From Adiantum capillus-veneris (lineage: Eukaryota; Streptophyta; Polypodiopsida; Polypodiales; Pteridaceae), in NCBI GenBank assembly GCA_014529385.2, contig CM043943.1, positions 155,989,592-156,053,591 on the forward strand: 64,000 bases of DNA, in the 5' to 3' direction. Of the stretch, positions 35,773 through 50,162 are shown piece by piece. Positions within the stretch are counted from its first letter, which is position 1. The number at the start of each line of letters is the position of its first letter. Both the position numbers and the translations under genes were made by a program. Under the pieces are notes generated by a model, which did no database searches, was not told where the DNA came from, and saw only the letters and a program-made list of their open reading frames with translations.

Positions 35773-36229
35773 ACCCCCTTCTTCACAAAAAATTAGACTC
35801 GAAGTCCTGGCAAATTCTCTCTCATCTAGAGGGATCTCTACTAAAAAATCACTACAGATCAAAGCTGTAGTTGGTTAATCAACGGTAATTAGCACTAACC
35901 CTTTTTAATTAGTAGAACTATGTTAATCTATTTAAAATTTTCTTAATGAATTCAACTAATTAAAATGATTAAACCTATTTATACTCTAAAATTCTCTCCT
36001 AATTCTTAATACTCTGTTGAGTATTGAGATTAAGCTTAGGGATACTAATCTAATTAGTTATTATATTATATTAGGGTTGAAATTACTCATTTCAAACCAT
36101 AAATTAATGATAATTATATTAATTAAACTTAGATTAAGATGAGATATTTAGCAAAGCTGTCTTAGACTGTCAATATTCTAAGAAAATTATCTTTTATTTT
36201 TTGAATAATTTTTATAATTATTTAGGTAG

Positions 36230-37135
36230 AATTACATTGTTTTTAAGAGAAAAGTAAAGGGGAAAAATAAAATTAATCCAAAAAGCTTTGAGATAATTAT
36301 CAGAGATAAAAATCATCTTAAAAAATGCATGATAATTATCTTAACTACAGATAATTAGTTTAACTAATTATCTCAGCAAAAAAACACTAAATGTAAGAGA
36401 AAATAAAAGGGAGAAAATAGCAAAATAATCCAAAAAGCTTGGAGATAATTATTAGATGTAAAAATCATCTTAAAAAACCCATGATACTTATCTTAATTAT
36501 AGATAATTAGTTTAACTAATTATCTCAATAGAAAAACACTATTTTTAAGAGAAACTAAAAGGGGGAAAATAGCAAACTAATTCAACAAGCTTTGAGATAA
36601 TTATCAAAGGTGTAACTCATCTTAAAAAACCCGTGATAATTATCTTAACTATAGAAAATTAGTTTAACTAATTATCTTAGCAGAAAAACACTGTTTTAAA
36701 GAGAAAATAAAAGATGGTAAATAGCAAATTAGTCCAAAAAGCTTTGAGATAATTATTAGAGGGTAAAAATATCTTTAAAAACCCGTGATAATTATATTAA
36801 CTACAGATAATTATTTTAATTAATTATATCAACAGAAAACACTATTTTTATGGGAAAACAAAAAGGAAAAAAAGGAAATGAATCCAAAAAGCTTAGAAAT
36901 AATTATCAAAGATAAAAATCATCTTAAGAAACCCATGCTAATTATCTTAACCTCAGATAATTAGTTTACCTAATTATCTTAGTAGAAAAACACTATTTTT
37001 AAAGAAAAATTAAAAGGGAAAAACAGCAAACTAAACTAAAAAGCTTTGAGATAATTATCAAAGGTAAAGAAAATGTTAAGAGATTCGTGATAATTATTTT
37101 AACCACAGATAGTTAGTTTAGCTAATTAATTTAAC
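36230..37135. repeat. Tandem array, ~152-bp unit, six copies
   Basis: The word CCAAAAAGCTTTGAGATAAT recurs at intervals of 150-152 bp (anchor positions 36281, 36433, 36585, 36737, 36887, 37039). Each unit also has GATAATTATCTTAAC, ATAATTAGTTTAACTAATTA and AAAAACACTATTTTTAAGAG. Identity between units is high but not perfect. Confidence 0.92.
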
Positions 37136-37683
37136 TAATATTATCTAATTTTGTATATAATTTGGGAAAAATAAATTAGTAAATGAATTTAAATAATTAC
37201 CCGATAACTACCAAAGATTAGAAATAACATTTGAAGGTTGATAAAATTACCTTAGCCTAAATAATTAATATAACAAATTACCGTCGCCCAATATTATCTA
37301 AATTAGACCATAAATCTAGAAGGGAAATTTATAAATCAATTTTATTATTTAGCCAAAAAATTATTAGAGATATAACATCTCAAACTCCATCTAGGGTAAA
37401 TATCCCACTATAGCAGATAGGTAGCTCATAATTTACTAAGGAAAAAATAGGGTATTTTGGAACATAAATTAAAGGAGAAATTTAGAAAAATAGCTCCAAT
37501 AATTATACGATAATTATGGGAGAATACTAATAGTACCAAGAAGCTACAGGAGAAATATCTCATCCAAATATTTAACAAGGATACCTATTTACTCCGAAAA
37601 TCCTTATTTTTGGATAAAAGGAATAAAAGAGATTATTCATTTAATTCTTCAATCGATTAAGTCCTTTTATAAAGGCTGCCAAT

Positions 37684-37896
37684 ATGGCTCCAAAAAGAAC
37701 CAAAGGAAATCCTCTTTTCGATGAAGAGAATACAATCAACAAAAGAAATAGAGCAACTCATGACCATGAGGCTGGGCCTAGTCATAGGCCTACGGAGGAA
37801 AGTCTGGAGGCGCCAACGCAACAGCAAATGGCTGACCAGTCAGGTGGATTTCCATTTTGTTCACTTGGGTCTTTAATTAGATTAAAGTTCATTTAG
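37684..37896 (+). pseudogene. Gag-like N-terminal frame
   Basis: Seventy codons from ATG: MAPKRTKGNPLFDEE, then a charged low-complexity stretch with NKRNRATHDHEAGPSHR and THQQQ-like Gln residues, ending abruptly. Many plant gypsy gag proteins start with such MAPKRxxx, disordered segments. It follows the leader-like region on the same strand and has no capsid domain after it, so it is a truncated gag at best. Confidence 0.35.
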
Positions 37897-39090
37897 AAAT
37901 TAACATTGCATACGTAAGGACTAGGAAGGATTAACTTGCCGTAAACGGAAGGTGACTTCCAAGAAACCAACGAGCAATGGTTGTAAATAGGAAAGAAATG
38001 ACTGGGCTACGACTGATTGACCTAGGAAAGAAATTTTGATCATCCTTAAGACAGCTTGTCTCAAGACACCTCTGATTCCTTGGAATATTTTAGTCCAGGT
38101 AATGAGTAATGATGGCGACTCCGCCATGGATGAGTCGGTTTCCTCGGTGCACGTGGAGTCTTTACCCCATGCTTATTTGTGCTTGTGGATATTACTTAGG
38201 ATATTGAGTTTATCCTAGAGGAACCGCCCGGTTGTATGGGCAGCCAGTTGGCGTATGGGCGCCCGGACTATGGGTGATGGCTTTTTCCACCCCAGTTTTT
38301 ATAAATAAGGAATGGGTGCCGTTTTTTACCCCTGTGTAGGTGGTCTTGAGACAAGCTAGTACTGGTCAGAGTTACTCCAGAATGACAGTACCTTGTCTTA
38401 AGTCTAAAGATGTATGTTTGCTAAAAGAATGTTTTCAATACTGTTTTCAAGGGCTGCTCTAATGAAATTCAGTTATGAAAGTTAAAAGAAATCATTATTT
38501 TAACTGTGACAAGAATGTGGTAGTCATTAAATAACAAAGCAACATGTGTGAGTGCGGGTTGGTAAGTGGGGATTGCCTAAGGTTGTCAATCATGGATGGG
38601 TGGACCTGATTAGTTAGGTAACTATCCATTCCTGCGTACTGAAAACATCTAGAAACTTCTCCACTTGGAAGAGGAGTCCACCAGTGGCTGTGCCGTCACA
38701 TATGTTAGGGGGGGAAAAGGGTTGGCTAAGGAAACCCTAATCCGAATGATGGAAGTTATAGGGTTGGAATAGTTTTTTATTTATTCAACAAGTTGTCCCG
38801 TTTCCACTGCGAGACATGACTAGGTCTCTTTCTAGGGCTATAAACCTAAACCATTATTAATGGTAAGGGTGAATTCCCTGGATTCTTCTTGTTTAGGGAC
38901 TCATATTTTATTAGGCCTAGAGACCTGTCAAGGATCCCATCCCGCTTTTTGGTGTCGGCGGGTTTGGGGACCTCACAAATAAGGAGAGTGAGAAGGGTTC
39001 TTCTCACAATCTCCACCATATGTTGTGCCTCCTCTCATCTCCTTCCCCTTGTCTCCTTCCCTCTCTTGCACTCACAGATCGGATCCATCA
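37897..39090 (+). other. Probable LTR region ending at the copia primer site
   Basis: No gene. An inverted repeat (TAAGACAGCTTGTCTCAAGA at 38047 against TCTTGAGACAAGCT at 38344) encloses ~270 bp. A TATAAATA word lies at about 38301. A GGCGACTCCGCC-like word, seen in some gypsy primer sites, lies near 38114. The right part, ending ...GGATCCATCA at 39090, is the end of a copia 5' LTR because a tRNA-Met primer site follows; its left end is not identifiable. Confidence 0.4.
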
Positions 39091-39092
39091 AG

Positions 39093-39108
39093 TGGTATAA
39101 GAGCTAAG
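39093..39108 (+). other. Copia primer-binding site, tRNA-iMet type
   Basis: TGGTATAAGAGCTAAG differs from the plant copia consensus TGGTATCAGAGC by one base in the first twelve. It lies two bases after CATCA, the expected LTR end, and indicates a plus-strand element reading toward the gag at 41.2 kb. Confidence 0.7.
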
Positions 39109-41189
<2,081 letters not shown>

Positions 41190-41641
41190 TCTTCCTACAT
41201 CAAAAAGTTTGATGGCTCAAACTTTGTCATTTGGCGGCAGCGTATGCAAGATGTTTTGATCAACAAAGGCTTGATAGCAGCCTTGTGTGCAAGAAGAGAG
41301 AATGTGTGTATTCTAATGATGAGTGGGATGACTTGAATGAGCGTGCTATGGAGACCATTTTCTTGCACCTTGGTGAATCCATTTACTTTACCACAATGGA
41401 TAAGACCAATGCCAAAGATTTGTGGGATGCTCTATGTCAGGCTTGGGATGATAGCAACGCCTTGAACAAGGTTTTCTTGATGAAGAAATTGATGCACATG
41501 AACATCAAAGAAGGCACTAATGTTAGTTCTCACTTGAACGAGTTCATTCACAACTTACTTCAAAAGGTCTCAATTTTGATGATGAAATGAAGGCCATTTT
41601 CTTGCTATGTTTGCTAGCACTGTCATGGCATACATTTAACA
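41190..41641 (+). pseudogene. Ty1/copia gag (UBN2-type), truncated
   Basis: Reads SSSYIKKFDGSNFVIWRQRM and QDVLINKGLIAAL, then after a frameshift near 41280 DEWDDLNERAMETIFLHLGE, YFTTMDKTNAKDLWDALCQA, LMHMNIKEGTNVSSHLNEFI, and after a second frameshift NFDDEMKAIFLLC and SWHTF. This is the copia capsid order (F-DG-NF-xWxxxM at the start, AKxxWDxL in the middle, LP-SW-F at the end). No zinc knuckle follows; the sequence switches at about 41642 to minus-strand copia RT. Confidence 0.82.
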
Positions 41642-42316
41642 CAACCAATGTTGCAAAACCTTGTGAATATACTCTTCTTGCAAAAGTTCAAGTATACCAC
41701 GTTTGCGATCTCTCTTGATATGCATACCAAGAAAGTGATGTGCATCGCCCAAATCTTTCATAGCAAACTGCTTGCATAAGGCATCCTTGAGAAGTGCAAT
41801 CTCATCTTTTGAGTTCCTTGCTATGAGCATATCACCCACATACAAAATCAAAATGATGAGAGAACTATCGTTCAACCTATTTGTGACAAGCATTGATCCT
41901 CTTGGCTCCATACATAACCCTGTTACTGAATGTACTTATCGAACTTGATATACCATTGCCTTGAGCCTTGCTTTAATCCATACAAAGATTTCTTGAGTCT
42001 ACACACCATTACTACCTACCCGTGTTGGCTTCTCAAACTTTATTGCAAAACCTTTTGGTTGTTTCATGTGAACATCCTCTTCAAGATCTACATGAAGAAA
42101 CATTGTCTTCACATCCATTTGGACCAATTCCAAGTCCTCAATGGCTACTAGACCAAGCACAAGATGCAATGTAGTCATCTTGACCACTAGAGAAAAGATT
42201 TCATCAAAATCCATGCCTTTTGTTTTCTTGAACCCTTTTGCAACCAATCTTGCCTTATACTTAGGCTTGAGATCATTTGTGGTATACTTATGCTTGTGCA
42301 CCCATTTGCATGGCAA
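41642..42316 (-). pseudogene. Ty1/copia reverse transcriptase, inactive
   Basis: The frame from 42316 shows CKWVHKHKYTTND, KARLVAKGFKKTKGMDFDEI, LELVQMDVKTMFLHVDLEED (catalytic Asp kept, MFLH for the usual AFLH) and MKQPKGF. After a gap and frame change, 41911-41636 gives ILILYVGDMLIARN, KDLGDAHHFLGMHIKRDRKR and LQEEYIHKVLQ. The YVDD box is YVGD, which removes a catalytic Asp. The domain stops at the junction with plus-strand gag. Confidence 0.87.
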
Positions 42317-42387
42317 TGCCTATCTACCTGCATATAACTTTGTCAATTCCCAAGTTTCATTGGCTAAAATTGAGTTATACTCAAATT

Positions 42388-43592
42388 TCATAGCCACTTC
42401 ACGCTATCGTCCATTTGAATGGCCTCTTTATAGAAAGTGGGTTCACCGCAATCAGTGACTAGCAAGTAGTCTAATCTTAGTTCAAAACACTCAAGTGCAC
42501 AAGATATACAAGTAGAACTCCAAAGTGCCTGACTACTGGATTCCGCTCTCTTTGGAGCAACATATGTATGTACTAGTGGAAGGTGCCTCTCTAGAACATC
42601 CAACATTTTGTGTAATTGGTGGTGAGAAAACATCCTCAAACTGTACTCTACGATACTCAATGTCTTTCACTAGCTTTTTATGCATCGTAGACTCGTTGAA
42701 TATCACTTGTGAGCTTCGTATAACCTTCTTAGATTCTGGGTACCAGAGATGATATCCCATCTCTCCATCAAAACCATATTCAATGAAGATGCACTTGTGT
42801 GATTTGGGGTCCAAATTTTGTCTTTAGAAGCACTTTTGGCACATGTGAGAATGCCTCACACCCAAACACAGGTACCTATCATAATTGAGCTCTTTACCTT
42901 GTACTTTAGTGGTGTACTAGGTGACTGATTGATCAAGTAAGCAGTCATCGTAACAGCTTCTCCCCAAAATTCTTGTGATAAGTTGGCCGTAGACAACATA
43001 GAAGTGACCCATTCTTGAATGGTTCTATTCATCCTCTCAGCCACATCATTTTGGGCTGATGTGTAAGGTGTGGTAAACTGTCTTCTAATGCCTCTTTTAC
43101 TGTAGAAGTCCTTGAACTTGGAGGATATATTCTCGCCTCCATTGTTAGTGCGCAAAGCTTTAAGCTTTCTACCCAATTGGTTCTCTACCAATGCTAAGAA
43201 CTTCTAGAAGACACTAAAGACGTCGCTCTCTGCTTCACAAGATAAACCCACACCTTTCTAGTAGAGTCATCTATGAATGTCTGGAAGTATAATTCTCCTT
43301 CTAAAGACTTGACAAACATAGGTCCGCACAAGTCGATATGAACTAGATCTAGAGGACTCCCTAACTCCTTGTCCAAAGGCACTGATGTCAACCTAGTCTG
43401 TTTGCCATAGATGCAATGCTCACAAAAAGAGAAGTTAGAGTAATCTAACACAGGGATATAACCAAAACGCTGCAAGACTTTCATTCCCTTTTGACTCATA
43501 TGTCCTAGCCAACTATACCACAACTCTGTAGACGGCAGCTCGCCTACACAAATAGAATTCTCTTTCACAGAAGAGACATAAATTGAGTACAA
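42388..43592 (-). pseudogene. Ty1/copia integrase, inactive
   Basis: From 43592: STELWYSWLGHMSQKGM (normally LWHxRLGHM; the first zinc His is Tyr), FCEHCIYGK, LDLVHIDLCGPM, FIDDSTRKVWVYLVK, then LKALRTNNGGENISS (the catalytic DNGGE Asp is Asn) and YTSAQNDVAERMNR with the catalytic Glu. 42814-42533 is the integrase-RT linker (KCIFIEYGFDGEMGYHLWYP, VIFNEST). At least three frame changes occur. The pieces are in correct copia order, so this is one decayed pol. Confidence 0.88.
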
Positions 43593-44399
43593 TGAGCCAT
43601 ACTTATTACATATATTTTTTCTATTGTGGTCTCTTGATCGTCCTTTTTAAAAAAAATCTTCTGACTACCGTTGTTTCAAACATCAATTCTTCTACAACCT
43701 ACGATTGTGTTACATGTCGATTATGCTTCCATGGTTGAGCTCTTCACACTAGCACAACATTTTGACAAAGAGATAAGAATAATCAAGATGATCCCATCAT
43801 CTAATTATTTCTAAGTTTGGCATGATCTCTACATACTTGGTAGAAAGGAACAGTATTTGATTATGCAATAGAATTAGAACTAATACTTATATAGCACATG
43901 TGCTAACAAAGAATACATCATTGGCATCTTTGTAAGCGAATTGTTGGTAGAAAAAAATGATATCCTTCATCCCCGGTTATGGATATTGACAATGTAGGCA
44001 TGGATGTGTGGGGGTTCGATATACATGCCGTCTGGTTGAATGTCAAAAGGGTCTTGCCGTAGGACGAGGATATTCGATGTTTGAAACTGATATCCCTTAG
44101 CTTGATGAATTACAAGAGGCTTGGTTGGTTATGGGCAGAGTATTGAATTTGGGGATGATAGGGTATTGAATGTGAATGTGGAGCTTTTCTTTTGGGTGGT
44201 AAAATTGTATGGCAATCATGAGGATTGTAGAGGCTAGAGTTGGCTATTTTCATACCAATGATCTGACGTTGCACGAGTAGAGGGGGGGAATAGGTGGAGA
44301 TAGCTTGATGATTTTGAGAGTACCAAACCCATGAAATTCATGTCCCCCTAGACGTGTCCATCGGGTCACTTTGCAGTGGTGAGCGGTATGCGCAAGCGT
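43593..44399. other. No gene recognised
   Basis: Possibly the degenerate upstream part of the copia pol or flanking DNA. I find no protease motif or long frame. Sequence just before 44400 is GC-richer (GGGTCACTTTGCAGTGGTG) than the LTR that follows. Confidence 0.4.
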
Positions 44400-44712
44400 T
44401 GATGGGAATGAGATTGTTTGCTAGCTAGGGTGGATGAAAAAGAAACATAATGCAAGTGTGTGTAAGCAAGATTATCACTCAAGTGAATTAGGCTCCAAGA
44501 TAGATTAGCTTGGACTCATAAATCCAATCTTGAGTATTGACTTAGCTTAGCACAAGCTCACCATAGACAAGCATGTACTGCAAACTTGAATTATGTTGTT
44601 TATTCATGAAAGTGAGCTTTAAGTAGCTCTATAGCTTGACTCCATTACATGTGTGATAATTCCTCCTCTTCCCTCCTTCACTTAGACTCTAGGACAAAAC
44701 CCACACTTTACA
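44400..44712 (-). repeat. 3' LTR of the gag-only element
   Basis: On the minus strand from TGTAAAGTGTGGGTTTTGTC to CATTCCCATCA. Matches 46985-47302 closely. It is bordered by the purine run AAGGGGAGGAT. Confidence 0.82.
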
Positions 44713-45039
44713 ATCCTCCCCTTGGTATTTGGACTAGGACAAAGTACTGAAGATACAATATCCACTAAGGATGATAAGTTGGTATCCACATAGGATGAAA
44801 AAATCCACACAGGAAAACAAAAGTCATCCCCTACACGTAGAGAGGGTGCATCTTCAAAGTATGTCATCATAAAAGACAAGGTTGTTCTTGCCTTTGTCTT
44901 CTTTTTTGTCCTCTACCATGTGAGTTGATCCTTTTATAGGTCTCTTTCCTTCCTAGCTTCTACTGTTGTTTCTCCTATTGCTGCTTTCTCCACTAATACT
45001 ACCTCCATTTGAGTAGCATCAAGAAGGAGGGTGTCCCTT

Positions 45040-45597
45040 CTTACCGCATTTGTTGCAAGGTTTGTTTGTCTAGTAGTATTTTGCTATGTGCCCCATTCTT
45101 CCACATTCATAACACTTTCTTCCATTTGATGATATTGATATTCCCCTTGAGGATGACGCAAAAAAAGCCCCTCTTGATGATGTTAATGAGCTTTTTTGCT
45201 TTCTTTCCTCTTCTTGAATTGAGTTGATGACATCTTGGAAAGGTGGAGCCGGTTCTTTTTCTTCAAGAATGGTGACTAAGTGGTCATAAGAGGGTGGAAG
45301 TGCACTTAAAAGTATGGCCACTTTGTCATCTTTTGGTACTTCGCATTGGATGTGAGTGAGCTATGTGACAATGCTCTTAAGCCTATTTACTAGGCTAGCA
45401 ATGTCCTCCCCTTCAACCATAGTGAGCTTGTAAAGTTGTCTTTTGAGACTAACCTTACTTCTTTTAGCTATGGCTCCAAAATTAATTTCTAGGACATGAC
45501 AAACTTCATGTGCATGCTTACATTTGTCTATGAAATGCACATAGTTGTCATGCAAAGAGGTGATGATAATTCCTAACGCTTGTTTGTCTTTGGCCAA
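45040..45597 (-). pseudogene. Copia gag of the compact element
   Basis: 45597-45361 gives ALGIIITSLHDNYVHFIDKC, LKRQLYKLTMVEGEDIASLV and NRLKSIVT; after a stop and frame change 45321-45070 gives MAILLSALPPSYDHLVTILE, VINSIQEEERKQ and CYECGRMGHIAKYY. The last is a CX2CX4HX4C knuckle with the final Cys changed to Tyr, directly followed by a stop; beyond it NKCGKKGH suggests a second knuckle. This is UBN2-type copia gag (assembly of the particle, RNA packaging). Function is probably lost. Confidence 0.82.
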
Positions 45598-46964
45598 ATT
45601 CTATGCACTTGCCATGAGTGTAGATACCCTAGTGTGCACTCCATTGGTATCAGCTTGTTGTTCTAAGGTAGTGTTGATAACAGACCATAAATTTTTTTTA
45701 ATAAGGTATCCCGTTAACTTTCTTTGCCAAGTGTGAAACCCTTTCCCTGTTGTACTTTTCTATTCCCTTCTATCCCATTGTGCTAATAGAGGGGTCTTAG
45801 CGTAGGAGACTCTCCTAGCCAATGTCTGCCTCTTTACAGGTGCACAGTTAGAAAAACATGATTACAAAAAACCAGTTGTGCTTGGATGGATTCATTTCAT
45901 TGCAAGTTGAGAGAGAGAAAGAGAGAGATCCTTTTTTGTGAAGCTCCTCTTCACTGGAGTGAATCCCCTCTTCACAAAAGAGGAATAGTGTACTTTGCTT
46001 TGAAGCTTTGATGATGAATTTGGATTTGAGTAGCCTTGATGAAGATTAGAGAAAGTTTAGAGTTTTGAGACCTTGGCTTGGTTCTCAAGGCTCCCTTTGT
46101 GTGCTTTTATAACTCAATGCTATGCTCTATGGGACTGGCCCCTTATATGGCTTGGGAGGCTTTGGAGCCTTAGAAGATCAATCCGTGGGACAATAGCTTT
46201 GGTTAAGTTCGGGCAGCGGGCAGAGGCCGAGCAACATCCGGGCAGGCGGGGGTAGGGAAATCAGATTTCAGGCAGGTGGGGTCATAACAAGCAGGCTGGG
46301 TAGCTTTTAAGCAGGCGGGCAGGCCTTCGGGCATGCAAGGTCAGGAGGAGCAGATGACCGAGCAGCGGGCAGATCAGGTGGCCTTTTGTGTGTGTGTGTG
46401 GGCACCCTTGGGTGTGGGGCCTTGAGCTGTTACCCACCAAAGTAAGACCACCCCTTGTCCATTTTAGCATTGACTTGATAATTTTAGCAGATTGCATTGA
46501 ATTGTATTAGGCACACACACACACACAAAAGACTTTTGAAGCATTGTTCAAGAAAAAATTCAAAGAGTGGGAGTGTGCAAGAGAGAAAAATCAATCAAGC
46601 TCTAAATTGTGCAAATGAAGGTCGATTTCAACATGGATTGGCGTGATGGGAAGCACTTGAATGGGGCTACACACATACACTAATTTGAAAATGCCAATTT
46701 GCTAAATAAGGAGTAGATATTGCATGCAAAATGCTAGTTCTTGATGGAAAATTAATGCATTCTAATGCTAATTAGGCTTCCAATTGGCCAGTAATAGTGG
46801 CCCAAGAGTCTTTAACTCAAGAACATGCTCATGCTAGCCAATGGAATACTAGTTAGGCATGTTGTATGCAATAGAAGAGAAAACGTAATGGATCTATTAA
46901 CGATGATTAAGGAATGCTAATTGTACAAACATGCAAATGCATAATATCAAATCTAGCTATCTTA
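45598..46964 (-). other. Leader region of the compact element
   Basis: Lies between primer site and gag. It includes short GA and GT runs, a GC-rich patch with repeated GGGCAGGCGGG words near 46200-46370, and (CA)n near 46512-46527. No domain is seen apart from possible remnants of the gag N-terminus near 45.7 kb. Confidence 0.5.
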
Positions 46965-46982
46965 CCCATGGCGCTGATATCA
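46965..46982 (-). other. Primer-binding site of the compact element
   Basis: The minus strand reads TGATATCAGCGCCATGGG, close to the copia tRNA-iMet consensus TGGTATCAGAGCCATGG, two bases from the LTR at 46985. Confidence 0.8.
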
Positions 46983-46984
46983 TT

Positions 46985-47302
46985 TGATGGGAATGGGATC
47001 GTGCTAGCTAGGGTGGATGAAAGAGAAACATAGTGCAAGTGTGTGAGTGTGTGTAAGAAAAATTATCACTCAAGTGAATTAGGTTCCAAGATAGATTAGC
47101 TTGGATTCATAAACACAATCTTGAGTATTGACTTAGCTTAGCACATGCTCACTATAGACAAGCATGTAGTGAAAACTTGAATTGTGTTGTTTATTCATGA
47201 AAGTGATCTTTAGGTAACTCTATAACTTGACTCCATTACATGTGGGATAATTCCCCCTCTTCCCTCCTTCACTTAGACTCTAGGACAAAATCCACACTTT
47301 CA
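46985..47302 (-). repeat. 5' LTR of the gag-only element
   Basis: Partner of 44400-44712, on the minus strand TGAAAGTGTGGATTTTGTCC to CATTCCCATCA. Shared internal words include TATCACTCAAGTGAATTAGG and CAATCTTGAGTATTGACTTA. Confidence 0.82.
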
Positions 47303-49167
<1,865 letters not shown>

Positions 49168-49181
49168 GAGCTCTGATACCA
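49168..49181 (-). other. Primer-binding site, tRNA-iMet type
   Basis: The minus strand reads TGGTATCAGAGCTC, one base after the LTR end at 49183. This is an exact match to the copia primer core and shows that a minus-strand element starts here. Confidence 0.82.
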
Positions 49182-49182
49182 C

Positions 49183-49659
49183 TGCTACAATTGAAAGGCA
49201 AGGTAGCCATGCAAAATAGCAAAAACAACATACTGCAAGCCATAAATCAACAGAACCGTATACTTGGATAATCGCACCAGCACATAATCCAACTATAAAC
49301 GTATATAGAGAGATAGAGTGCGAGGTAGAGTAGGAAAGCATGTGCAGATAAACCTCCTAGACAGGAGTACTACACTGGCCGGCGAGGGAGAAGAGAGGAG
49401 AGGAGAGAAGAAAGACACAAGCACTGGGTACAATCTCCCCCCGTGCAAGAGTGATCGTTTTCCTCTTGCACGTATTTATTTATAGATTTCTTGAATGCTC
49501 AAAGTGAGTACAAATTGCCCGACTGAACACAATAATGTTCATAGGTCCTAAAGAGAACTTGAATAACAAAAATGTATATCTTTAGTCATAGTCCATAGCT
49601 CAGTTAGTATTTTCCACCTGTCAGCTGCAATAAATAACAACATATCAATTTCTATTACA
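49183..49659 (-). repeat. 5' LTR of a minus-strand copia-like element
   Basis: 477 bp, on the minus strand from TGTAATAGAAATTGATATG to CAATTGTAGCA. It is related to 15401-15873. A TATA box (CTATAAATA, 49485-49477) precedes a perfect hairpin: CGTGCAAGAG at 49442-49451 and CTCTTGCACG at 49463-49472. The body of the element is missing or has been replaced by the DNA at 47.3-49.1 kb; the copia pol at 41.6-43.6 kb might belong to it. Confidence 0.78.
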
Positions 49660-50162
49660 ACTATAGCCCATAGGGGTAAAAAGTGTCATCCAATCTCGGC
49701 CTCTAAGAGATGCCAATACTCAAGAATGTTAGCCTTATCTGTATGAGTTAACATCCCTATTATGCATTTAGGAAAATATTCATATCATAAAGTATGACAA
49801 TAAAAATTACAACAACTCCATTATATGGGTATGTGGAGGCATTTCTAGTGATAAAAAACTTTTGACTATCAACACGTGATCAGATGATTTATTATTTGGG
49901 AATATAAATGAAAGTGTTCCATTACAAACCAAAGAAGGGTACATTAGAAAGATAATTAATAATCATATCTTCTAATGTTGTACAACAAAGTACACAACAT
50001 GGGTAGACTCCATTAGAAGATAACAGTAGTGACAAGAAGAAATAGCATCATTGGTTGAGTCCTCTGTACTTGGGGCTTCAAACCACTAGAATATCCGCAA
50101 GGGTGTGATACTGTCTGTGGACTTGGTATTTCCAAAGACAAGACTAGTTTACATCATGTATG
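49660..50162. other. No gene recognised
   Basis: Flanking DNA between two minus-strand LTRs. Only short frames and no repeats that I can relate to the rest of the window. Confidence 0.5.

Larger units (their letters stand above)
35100..37683 (+). other. Probable long leader or LTR of a plus-strand retroelement
   Basis: Non-coding, A/T-rich. It contains a good TATA box (35763-35772), transcribed-leader-like sequence after it, and the 152-bp tandem array (36230-37135), and it ends at an ATG frame at 37684 that resembles a gag start. This layout parallels the 3.57-kb LTR at 55.6-59.2 kb. I cannot place its left end, and no second copy lies in the window. Confidence 0.4.
44400..47302 (-). mobile_element. 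Compact gag-only copia-type element (TR-GAG-like), 2.9 kb
   Basis: Two ~315-bp direct repeats (44400-44712, 46985-47302) enclose 2.27 kb that encodes only gag fragments. The minus-strand order is LTR, primer site (46982-46965), gag with zinc knuckle, polypurine tract (AAGGGGAGGAT at about 44713-44724), LTR. Protease to RNase H are absent. Known plant TR-GAG elements have this design and depend on partner enzymes. Five-base flanks (agcgt and ggtgc) do not match. Confidence 0.8.
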
